Positions 20,155-30,135 of a stretch of DNA of 64,000 bases are shown here, piece by piece; position 1 is the stretch's first letter, and each line of letters begins with the position of its first letter. Both the position numbers and the translations under genes were made by a program. The notes beneath the pieces were generated by a model. The model was not told the origin of the DNA. It did no database searches and saw only the letters and a list, made by a program, of their open reading frames with translations. This DNA is from Cyanoderma ruficeps (Eukaryota; Chordata; Aves; Passeriformes; Timaliidae), in contig VZDJ01000998.1 in assembly GCA_008694505.1 (NCBI GenBank), positions 391,565 to 455,564 of the forward strand. The letters run 5' to 3'.

Positions 20155-21585
20155 AGAGAGGATGTATTCCTAGGAGTGACAGGTTGGCCCCACAACTGTG
20201 TCTTTGGGACTTACTACCAGGGCAGAAAGTTAGGTACCTGTACACATCTCACCATCACAGTCCTACAGCCACAGGACCCTTCATGGGCGACGGGTAGATT
20301 GTGGTCGGTGTACCAGTGCGACAGTGTGCCCATTATCAAAGACCCTGACCGAGGTACAGCAATACAAATCATTAGAGCTCCAACACGTAGAAGGCACATA
20401 GCAATGGGCCCAAACGAGCTAGCCACCTTTACGAACACACCATCCACAGCTGCCTCCTTAAAAGGAGAAAAACCGTCAGGCACCATTGTAATGTCAAAAC
20501 CACCACACGTTATTCCTACGCCCAGAGACCAGCCACAAAACTTGCTCAGCAGAATCTTGTATGCCGCCTTCCTGTCCCTCAATACCACGCAGCCAAACCT
20601 CACAGAGTCCTGTTGGTTGTGTTTCGATTCCCGACCACCCTTTTATGAAGGAGTGGGCTCCAACAGGACCTTTGAGTACTCCTCAGATGCAAACCCAAAG
20701 CAGTGTAAGTGGGACACCACCCGCAAGGGAATCACCTTGGGCATGATCTCTGGTCAAGGGGTTTGTATAGGGAACAAGGACACGAAAACACAAAGCGAGG
20801 GATTATGTAGTTCCGTTACTCGCCTGGACAGGCAAAAAATGTGGGCCATCCCGGCCGTAGGAAACATGTGGGCCTGCCATACCATGGGGCTCACCCCCTG
20901 TGTTTTCATAAAGCACTTTAACGAAAATAACGATATCTGTGTCCAAGTCATTGTCGTTCCCAGAATATTGTACCACACCGATGAAGAGGTCACCCTGTAC
21001 TTCCAGACCGAGCCGCATCGAGCACGACGGGAAGCGATAACGGCAGTCAGTTTGGCTGTGCTTCTCGCCCTTGGGGGAACAGGAGCGGCCACCGGAGTCA
21101 CCGCGTTGGCAACGCAAGGGCAAGGACTGCAACAGTTGCAGAAAACTATTGACGAGGACCTTCTCTGGATACATGAAAATATTTTGAAACTGGAGGAGTC
21201 TTTGTTCTCTCTATCGGAGGTAGTCCTCCAAAATAGAAGGGGACTCGATCTTTTACTTATGCAGCAAGGAGGACTGTGCGCGGCGCTAAACGAGGAGTGC
21301 TGTACCTATGTGAACCACTCGGGCTTGATTCGAAAATCAATGGCAGAGCTCAAAAATAGAATAGAGCGTCGCAACCTTGAGCTCGAGCAACAAAACTGGT
21401 TCAACAATCTCTTTAACCAGTACCCATGGATTGCCCCAGTTGTATCGGCCTTAGTAGGCCCTGTTGTCGTTGTATTGCTTGTTCTAATATTCGGGCCATG
21501 CCTTCTTAACAAAGTAACCCAATTTGTTAAGGCCCGGCTAAGCCGGATCGAAGTCATGGTTTTACAACAGAAACAGTTAACCTAA
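20149..21585 (+). pseudogene. env: Env: rest of SU and TM, second frame
   Basis: The frame is open from 20128, carries Env homology from about the C run, and stops at TAA 21583-21585. It has no AUG in a natural place; GTG at 20176 is not a start. SU holds a CWLC (CXXC) motif at 20611-20622, which in gamma-type Env mediates the labile disulphide to TM, and N-glycosylation sequons around it. A furin site Arg-Ala-Arg-Arg ends at 21030. TM starts with an N-terminal hydrophobic, Gly/Ala-rich fusion peptide (about 21034-21105), then a heptad-repeat segment, the immunosuppressive-domain-like region leading into CX6CC at 21277-21303, a membrane span at about 21427-21510 and a cytoplasmic tail of some 25 residues. 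The role would be receptor binding and membrane fusion. The net one-base frame change in SU makes the gene defective as written. Confidence 0.9.
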
Positions 21586-21697
21586 AGGCCGTAAGGCCAC
21601 CGTTATCTGTAAACCACTAACCACAGAGTTATACAAATTACTAACAGACACTAACACGGTTCTTGTTACTACGTCTAAGTGCACGTTTATTGTTCAT
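21586..21697 (+). other. ERV 3' untranslated spacer
   Basis: 112 bases between the env stop and the polypurine tract. It holds no frame and no accessory or captured host gene. A small GGCC-GTAA-GGCC hairpin lies at 21587-21598. Confidence 0.7.
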
Positions 21698-21711
21698 GGA
21701 GAGGGGGGAAA
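21698..21711 (+). promoter_or_regulatory. Polypurine tract
   Basis: GGAGAGGGGGGAAA directly abuts the 3' LTR, as needed to prime plus-strand DNA synthesis. Confidence 0.95.
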
Positions 21712-21986
21712 TGTAGTTAGCAAACGCGCTCGGAAGATCTCGAGGTGTCACGAGGAGCTCAGGGCCCCTCCTCTCCATTGGTCGTGGACAGTTATGTAAC
21801 CATGGAGGAAGTGACGTGGGCGCCTCAAAAGTATTTAAGAGCATGCCTACGTAGAATAAACGCATTGCACCGTTCACCACATTGGCGTCACGTGTGCTCT
21901 GTCCAGCCAGGTTGTAAGTACGCCGTGGTCCCCCCTGAACCAGGTCGTCACTACCTTAGGCAGCCTTAACGAACCCTAAGGTAACA
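21712..21986 (+). repeat. 3' LTR, 275 bp
   Basis: Same length as the 5' LTR and identical by base-by-base reading, including the six-C run before TGAACC. It ends GGTAACA and is followed by the duplicated GCCTGG. Confidence 0.97.
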
Positions 21987-21992
21987 GCCTGG
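21987..21992 (+). repeat. Target-site duplication GCCTGG, right copy
   Basis: Matches 14162-14167. Confidence 0.95.
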
Positions 21993-22390
21993 GAAGATTA
22001 AGGGGTATTTAAGGCCGAATACGAGGCCATCGCATTGTCTGGACCCTACTTCTTCTCGGAGTTTCTGTCATTGTTGAAACACAGGAGCTGGTAGCTATAG
22101 GTGTCCTTTTCTATTTAATTTCTGTCTTTTTACCTTTCTTCTCCTAATTTCCTCCTCTTGGAATTCTTGAGTTGTTTGAAAATAAATGGATTTAAAGTTT
22201 GCTAAGTTGAATGGGCCAAGTTAAAGCTTTAGGAAGTGTTTTATATTGATTAACAGTTACACTGAACCTTTTGCTCAAGGCCTTTGATATTCTAAAGTTA
22301 CCAATAAAGCCTTTTTTTTTTTTTTTNTTTGACCTCTTGAGGATATCTTGTTGGTATTTCTCCTGTGCATCCAGCTCAAGGTAGGTGAAC
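21993..22390 (+). mobile_element. Right part of an older LTR-like sequence
   Basis: Begins with GGGTATTTAAGG (TATA-like, from 22002) and contains two AATAAA signals (GAAAATAAATGG near 22180 and CCAATAAAGCC near 22302), followed by a T run with an unresolved base at 22327. This looks like the promoter and 3' part of an older LTR into which the ERV inserted. Its right boundary is approximate. Confidence 0.45.
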
Positions 22391-24311
22391 AATCATAAGC
22401 CCACCTTGTTGAGTTGTTAGGGGCCTTACCCTGTAGTATGCGTGGTATAAGCATTCAGTCTGGAATGATCTCTTAAACTTGAAGGTAATGGTAGACTAGA
22501 AAGGACCTAGCATTTAAAATCACCAGGTATTAAATAATATTCCTTTGCCTAGCATTATAATTTTGTTTGCTTCTTTGGGAGATTGTTGGAATGGGTAGTC
22601 GGTACCAATGAAATAATGCTTTAAGTGTGGAAGATTCTGCTACTTACTTAAACTATTCTTTGTGCATGCTAAACAACACTTCAAAATAAGAGGTGTTTGG
22701 ATCCTTAATATTGAAGTTCAATTTCTTTTATAAATATTTCATATTTTAAGAAATGTTGATCATATAATTTGCAAAATCAACACCAGAAACGCAGTATTTT
22801 TTTCAAAGAGCTCATTAATATAAGGTATGCTTCTGGAGCAAGTATGCATTATTTTACATCTACTGCAATATTCCTTCAAAGTAAGAAATTGGTTTATTTG
22901 CACTCATTAACTTGTTATAATTGAGCTGATTTTTTGTCTTCAGTGTACTTACTTTATTTGCAATTACTATATGATTGAGAAGTTTTTAAATACCAGTTTA
23001 CAGACACATATATGACATCGTATGGAAGAAGCATCAATGGTCTTGTGAAATTGTTGGAACTAAGCCCTCCAATCTGATTTGACTTTCAAGAAGAGAAACT
23101 GAGTTCAGAATAACCTGGATAAAAAATGCATCTTCATAATTTTATACATAGAAATCTCTGACTAATTTACACATTAAATTATCTTGTATGTTTGCAAATG
23201 AGGTAATTGTGCATGTAGGTCACTAGTTAGCTAGCTTGTTAGCTGTTGGAATTGTACATAATGATTAGTATATAGGAATAGCTCCTAAGTGTGTGCCTTT
23301 TGAACACTGGAGCTGTGAATTCTCAAGAAAGAAAAATATTCAGAGGGTGATTTCTGGACTACACTAATTTTTAAATTTGTTTTAAAGCAAGAGGCAGGTG
23401 ACTTTGGCTGGTTGTGGCCAAACTACATTCATTGTGGTTATCATTATGCTCCTTATGTCTGCACAAAATAAGTAAATTTTATGTGGAAAAGGTTTCAGAA
23501 GGAAAATTGCAAAATATAAACTAATGTGTTCAAACACTCAAAAGTAAAATTACCGTGTTTTAGTTTTGAATACTATTATTAACCTAGAAAATATACAAGC
23601 ATGTGTGGTGTTCTTCACCATAGTATAATTGAACAATTTGTTCTTCAAGATATTATTGTCTAGATGTTTATTGCTGAAGAAATTGAGTCTTGTTGGGGTT
23701 TTGATTATTGTTTTTGGAGTGCCCATGTGTATTCCTGAAGACAGCTTTTGCTGTGCATCCAGATAGTAAATTTAAAAGCAATTTGAGCACATGTTGCCTT
23801 TTGCACATTTTTTGTATATTTGGAATATCTAGCAAGAAAAAAAGAGAAAGGGTAAGCATAGTGTTATGTAGTAGTTTTAGACAGTTTGGGTGTTAACAGA
23901 AAAATTCAATACAGGCTGTCTACGAACTGTATTACTTCTGGCCCTAGAGACTTTACTGCGAACAATAGGGACCATGGAAACTAATTTTTAAGTAGTCTGA
24001 TCTTGGTCAAGAGGACCCTAAAGGATTTTCTGAGGGATTTAAATAGTGTCCAACACCATGATTGCTTTAATAATTTCATTTCAGGATATATACAACTTAT
24101 TTCCATCTTTTTTAATATAAGGAGAATTGTATATGAAACATATAAAGAAAAGTACTTCGCTTTAAGTTTTTTCAGTGTATCTAACCAAGCACAGTTAACA
24201 GCAGACCTGTATTCAGAGATGCTATGGACTAGACATTTCAAAATAAAAAAGTATAAGGAAATGTTGTTGTTTTGGTTAAAATTTTGCATTTTTTGGCTAA
24301 TGCACTATTTA
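22391..24311. other. No recognised feature
   Basis: AT-rich unique-looking sequence. The overlapping frames at 23981-24335 occur on both strands and have no domain. Confidence 0.5.
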
Positions 24312-25769
24312 TGTGGTGGTTTTTATGTTTGTTAAATTATTTGCTAACTGGGAAATTAGGATTTTGGGAGAAGGAGGCAAAACAGGCTCAATTTAAAAGT
24401 AAACATGTAACTTATTAATACACAGATAGGAAAACAAAGAGAAGAGAAAAAAAATAATAAAAAAAAATGAAACCTCCAAAACTCCTCTCCTCTCTTTTTT
24501 TACAAGTGTTTAGTTTTTTACAAATAACATAGAGACAAAATTTGTGACATTCAGTAAGCTTCATTATTTAAATATAGTTTTTTATTTATTCTTTAGGAGA
24601 GGAATTTCTTGGTTTTTTATGGAATTTTTTTACTGACAACTAAAAAAAAGTTTTTTTCTGGGTTGGAACTCTTACAGAAACAGCTGTTCGGGGAAAACTT
24701 GCTTTTATTTGGTTTTTTCCCATTAGCAGTTTTTCAAGCTGCTTATGGGTTGTGGAGTTTAGGTATTTGAGGTGTTACTTTTTAAAGATAAGCAGTTTTA
24801 AGGCAAAGGATTTTTTATCTTAAGGAACAGGGATGTTTTCTTACTTTTTTTGTTGGTGCGGGAGCTTTTTTTTTTGTTTAGACATCTTATGGAATTACAC
24901 AGTTCATCAAAAACACTTTTGCTCAAAAATTCACTAATTATTTTTTCAAATGCATATTTTTTTATGATATAAAAGGCAATTTACTATTAGAGTTTATTTT
25001 TATAGCTCAAATAAGGAAGTCCAGCTAACAGGCAACTCTTTTATTTTTCTTCTAATTAATTCTTTTTTACTCTTTTTATTTGACTGTTATGCTGAATTTT
25101 CTTTATGCTCTATTTATTTGTCTGTTCTTATTTTGGGAAGAGCCCGTGCTTTGGAAGTCCATTCTCCTGGCAGAAAAGAGTTAAAACTTTTTTAGTCTTG
25201 CTGTGGTCACGTGATTTTGGCTGGGCGGCAGTGAAGAAAAAAACTCAGGAATGGGAAAAAAAACTTCAGGCAGGTTTTAAAGCAGCCCGGCTGATGAAAG
25301 GCTCCTTGCCCCCACCCCTCAGTCTCATTCGGGGTGAGCCCAGCTTGGAGCGGCTGCAGGCTGCAGGGTCCCCTCTCCCTGCTGGGGAAAGGGCCCAGGC
25401 CCACGGCCAGGCCTTGGGCCAGCTCCCCCCGCATAGGGAGAGCGGCAGGGTGTTTCCAGCTGCTAAAAACCGATCCAGGCCGGGATGGAGGCACATCATC
25501 GTCTTCTGACTGGGAGTCACCTGGCCAGGCGAGCCTTCTGTGAAAGCCCGGGGCCCGGCGCAGGCTGGGGCCTTCCCGGGCCCCTCCAAGGGACAGAGCC
25601 AAAGCTGCCTTACCCTTTGTGAAGGCGGAAGCAAAAGAGAGCGATTTCGGGCTTCTTTTTAACTTTCAAGGCTGTGTGTGTCCCAGAGGTGCATCTCTGC
25701 ATGCAATTGGCTATTCTGGTTGTCAGTTTAAAAGAAATCACCAATTGCATTTTACCATCTTCTAACACA
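24312..25769. other. Unassigned block: T-rich part then GC-rich islet
   Basis: From about 24400 to 25100 the sequence is rich in T and A homopolymers. From about 25230 to 25640 it is much more GC-rich than anything else outside the ERV. The block begins TGTGGTGG and ends TAACACA, which would suit an LTR or retroviral remnant of about 1.45 kb, but I found no target duplication. The 134-codon frame at 25105-25509 and its antisense partners look like composition effects. A repeat is more likely than a CpG-island promoter because CpG is not especially enriched. Confidence 0.35.
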
Positions 25770-26295
25770 GGAAATAGCAATAATTAGTTCTAAACCCACA
25801 CATATTCAAAGCCATAGGAGGAAAAAAACCCCAAACCCTGCCACATGAGTTTTGTCTCTTTGTATATTTGAAAAGTTTATCACTTCAGAAGTCTCTGAGG
25901 AGCTATGGAACTCTTGTTAGTTCATGTCCAGTAATGGAAATCATTGCAATTAAACAAGTATGATATTTGGGATAAAACAAGTGGAGAGTTGAAAGGGACC
26001 TTGAGGGATCATGTTATCTGTCTTTCTGGTTTTAAATAGTATTAAGTATACTTAGATCATACCTGTTGCTGTTAATTATTTTGTAATTTAAAAACTTGCA
26101 GTAAAGATTTTATAACCTTTACAGGGCAGTCTTTACCCTTTTTGCTGTAATTGCAGTAGTCTTTAGTTTTCACCTGTGGTCCCACAAAACAAAAAATTTC
26201 CAATTTCATTTCAGAAAAACACAGTGTTCTTTGTATTAAAGCAGAGCATATAGATGCAGTGTTTCCACAGGATGCAACATACTTTTTCTCCTATG

Positions 26296-26333
26296 TATTT
26301 AATTAAGTAATTAATTTAATTATTAATTAAATA
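26296..26333. repeat. AT-rich inverted repeat
   Basis: TATTTAATTAA at 26296-26306 and its exact reverse complement TTAATTAAATA at 26323-26333, separated by 16 bases. It could form a hairpin; in AT-rich DNA this can arise by chance. Confidence 0.7.
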
Positions 26334-26504
26334 CCCTCAAAACTGAAGGTGTACTCCAAAAGATAGCTCCCTTAAATACGTAGGTCAGAATAGCTGTCAT
26401 CCTATATTACATTGCTGTTGCTATATCCCACAATGAGAGCTGCCTGACGTGATGAGAAGGAACAGCCTTGCACTTTCGACTCACAGTCTAGTTTGTCTAC
26501 TCAG

Positions 26505-26640
26505 CATCTAGCTCCTTTTTGCAGGATTTCAGCCCAATTTGTACTCGCTTGTTTCCCATTCTTGCACTTGTTATCACCTTTCCAAATATAGGTCTTTGCA
26601 TTTATCTTCATTCAGTTTCATCTGACTGATTTTATACCAG
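26505..26640 (-). mobile_element. Ancient CR1-like fragment
   Basis: Wording such as AGGTCTTTGCATTTATCTTC followed by CATTCAGTTTCATCTGA resembles the reverse complement of conserved CR1/L3-type LINE sequence. It is strongly decayed. Confidence 0.35.
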
Positions 26641-29600
26641 ATGTAAAATTTACAATTTTTTTTTAGTTACGGACTTACTTTCCAAGGTACGTACAATGCA
26701 TTCCAAGTCAGTATTATTACTGAATTTTTTAACTGCACTTTCTATTCAATTTAGTTATATAAAAAAGTAATGTTTCCTTCCCCCTAACAAATGCAGTAGA
26801 CCTGTGATAATGAAAGCTGTTTGGCATGATTCTTTTTTGTCCTGATTTTGTCACATTTGCTATGCTTTTTGTAAATTCAGTAATTTTCTATTTGCATACA
26901 GTTTGCTTATCAACATTCATTCTAGAATTATTCTTGGGACTAAAATGGAGGATGACTGATTTCCCTTCTTAAATATTATATATTCCCTGTCCATTTCTTT
27001 CCTCTTAGATTTTGGTGATGTTAAATCAGAAAATGAATTATTTAGTTTCTTAAGGATGTTCCCCATATTCATATATGTGCACGTATATAGATATACATAT
27101 ATATATCTTTTAAAATGGAATAAAAATATTTTTTCACTCACAAGACTTTAGCTTTAGTTGCTTTGAAATTAAGAAGCTTTTAATAAACATAACTTCAAAA
27201 TAAATACTCTGAAATGATATACCCTGTTTGTAACAGAGCTATCTGATTAACACAGACAATTATTTTCCCTCTTTCGTTTCTAATTTCTTATCAGTTATGC
27301 TGGAGTATGTGAGAATATGGTGGATGCTTACATACAAGGTTAGGTGTTAAATTTTGCTGTGAAAAATTAAGAATGTAATAAAATAACTGAGGGCCTGTGT
27401 TACATAAATTCTTGGTAGTAACAGATGATAAAAATCCCAGAATGCAGGGTTTCACCGCAGAAAGAAGGTTTAGGTAGGTTATTTTACCCAGTGTCTTTGT
27501 GCTTTTTGATGCTAAGATTCATCTTGTTCCTAACTTCATTTTGCTTTATTTTCTTTGGGATTTGTTTGTTTGTTTGTTTGGTTTGTTTTGCTTTGCTTTG
27601 GGTTTTTTTTTTTTTTTTGCATTTTTTTTGCTAGTTTGTTTGGTTTTAATTTTTTTCCCTTTCCTTTTATACTATCTTTAGTTTTCTTTTTGAATTGCTG
27701 AGAAAGCAGAGTAAGATTCTTCCCCTTGCCCATGAACTTGTTTCTAGCTACTGAATTTCAAATTTCTCTTAAAAACCACCAGGCAGTATCAGTCATTCCT
27801 TATACCATGCTTTGTAGAGTACAGCTCAGCATTGACAGACAGGTCCTCAGCTGGGTTGAGTATGTTCTGAGGGATATTGTACCTGCAGGGATATATTTTC
27901 CTCTGTAAGCATTGTGTATTATACCCTGTTTCACTAAAATAATGTGTGGCATAATGAACCAGTCTCATAATCAACACTTCCTGCGTTTTTACATGAGGAC
28001 TTCCCCTCTCCTTTTCTTCTGCTGGCATCTACACACTGGAAAGGGGCCTTCCAGTGAACATCTTCCTTCTGCAAGTTCTGCACACTTTTTTTCCAGGGAA
28101 ACTGTAGATAGTCTATTGGAATTAAATTCAGGTCCAGGTCTGGCATTAAACCCACCCTTCAAGAAAACTTTATTCCACTGTTTAGTGGGTTGCCTAACAC
28201 TGAATAAACTTCAATCTCTTTAATCTGCTTTAATAACAAAGTGGGTCATTCTGTGACTAGGGAGGCAGATAACTGCCAAGGGCAATAATCATCCCAAGAG
28301 CACCTCTTAGGGTGTGAAATTGTAGGCAGCCAAATTTATAGTTCATGCTAAGCAAACTTTTTGAATGCAGCAGTGGTTCTAGCCAGAACCCACTGCCCTG
28401 CCAGCTAATTAGCAGTGAGAAGAGGTACCAGATGGAGCTGTTGTTAAGTTCCTCTTGGATGAAGCTACTCTTTTTAGAACTTACACCAGCCATTACCTGA
28501 GCATTGCAGTTTTCCCTGGAATGTGGCTGCACTGATAGATAGCTGCTGGATGTGCAACATTCAGTTCATGTGGCATCTGGCATGGTGAAAATTACATTTG
28601 GCTGGCAACAAGGAACAAAGAGAGCAAATTGATGATGACTCTAGAAGTAAGACAGCTTCTCTAGGCGTGCAGTGCTCCCTTGAAATACAATACAATTTTT
28701 CTAGTGTCCCAACATCTGCTTGTAAAAGGAAAAAGGTTCTGATCTAGGGAGAGTTTATTTCCTTCCTTTATTAAATGAACTCATCATCTCATTACAAAGC
28801 AAGCTGAGGGCTTATCGGTGCTGCCAAAATGTAATGAATGACTGACTCAGCTGGAGAGGTGTTTCTGTGGTTGAAACTGAAATCAGAAAATAACATGCAA
28901 GTTATTCCCTTCTACCTTGTAAGTCTTTAGAGGGCTCAGCACATACGGTATTCAATTGCTTACTTGGTGGAGGAAATGGATTGGGCACAGATCTTCTCCA
29001 GGTCATCTACATCCAAGTAGTTACATGGAGAAAATGAAGAACAAAAGAATATTTCTGGTGAATAATACTATTAGTAAAGTCTGTTCTGAGATTTACTTCC
29101 TGTTATATTCTAATTATGTACTGTATTATAATTACATATAATATTTGAATTATAGATATTATGTAATTACATCTATATTTTGAACATATATTTTACATTC
29201 TATTTTTCTAATTTATCAATATTTTAATTGTTTAATGTAAATAACTAATTTGTGTTTAATGTAAATAACTAATTCACTCAACACTTTAAGATGTTTAAGA
29301 AAATACAATCAATATTTGACCATTTCAAGATACAATCTTATTCATATTTACTTATATTAGACTGTAGAAAAATGACTTCTAAAAACTGACAGAAAGATAT
29401 CTCTGCCTCTTTCATTTACATCTGAAAATTAGGAGTACTGCATAAGCAATACACATCCAAGGCTGTACTTTTTCTAGAAGCATTCAAGAGGAAATTGAAT
29501 GGAACAAACTGTATAAAATTAAATGTTCTAATATACCATATCTGGAATCTGAAAAAAAAGTCTGGCTGCTATCTAGTCTGAAAGCTTGTAGATTTATTTT

Positions 29601-30115
29601 TAATTAATCCATAAAATATTTTCCTGAGTTATTGTGTCTAGACGTAAGTTATTACTATACACTGCTTGGAAATATGACAGATCATTAAAATGTAATGAAG
29701 ATTTGTAAAAGTTCTACCAACTTACAAGTTTGTAGAAGAGCTTAATTTAGGTTTCATTTGCTCTTCTTCCTACCAAAATGGAAATGTAATGATGGAGAAA
29801 CCCTCAGGATTCTTGTTTTATCATGGTATGCTTTGCTGCTTCCCTTATACATTGAACTATTTAAAACTAATTTATACAGTTCTAGCAGGTTATCTGCAAA
29901 TATGCAAATAGGGTAGACAGTTTAATATTTGCATGACAAGTATCTTCAGCTAGTAATTTTATATCATATAATTTATATCCCTTGCTCTAAACCTTACTGG
30001 CAAGAAAACAAATTGTATTATGAAGGAAAAATGCCAGGTTGACACCCACTGTTTTCAGCCAGCGCAGTACCTAGTGAAAAGTAGGATTAGCAGTCTATAA
30101 AAACTGGATTTTTCT

Positions 30116-30135
30116 GGGAAGGGGGGAGGGTGGGG
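30116..30135 (+). other. G-quadruplex motif
   Basis: Four runs of three or more G with loops of two, one and one bases. It is followed by an A run and then a C run (30168-30174). Confidence 0.7.

Larger units (their letters stand above)
14168..21986 (+). mobile_element. Full-length endogenous retrovirus with mixed alpha/beta/gamma features
   Basis: A 7.8-kb provirus: 5' LTR, primer-binding site, gag, pro, pol (RT, RNase H, integrase), env, polypurine tract, 3' LTR. Gag, pro and pol lie in three successive -1 frames. The two LTRs read as identical and the target duplication is perfect, so the insertion is young. Coding capacity is nearly complete: one frame break lies between RNase H and integrase and one lies in the SU part of env. 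The body is CpG-rich against an AT-rich host, which also argues for little decay. The LTR, Gag start and splice arrangement point to alpharetroviruses, the double frameshift to betaretroviruses, and Env to the gamma type. The name alphabetaretrovirus has been used for intermediate avian ERVs; whether this belongs there needs a tree. Confidence 0.97.
25770..30115. other. AT-rich sequence with minor repeat traces
   Basis: No gene recognised. A short CR1-like 3'-end trace (AAAGGGACCTTGAGGGATCAT) lies near 25990-26024. A GTTTG/T-rich tract lies at 27557-27660. A tandem duplication of about 24 bases (TTTAATGTAAATAACTAATT twice) lies at about 29230-29275. The small frames have no domains. Confidence 0.5.

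Noticed and set aside
20176..21585. Env starting at 20176
   Set aside because: The codon there is GTG in mid-SU; SU homology continues upstream in another frame to a signal-like segment.
21586..21697. A captured host gene or accessory gene after env
   Set aside because: Only 112 bases with no open frame.
25105..25634. Overlapping frames of 69-134 codons in the GC-rich islet
   Set aside because: Open frames occur in both directions as expected from GC-rich sequence with few stops; no motif.
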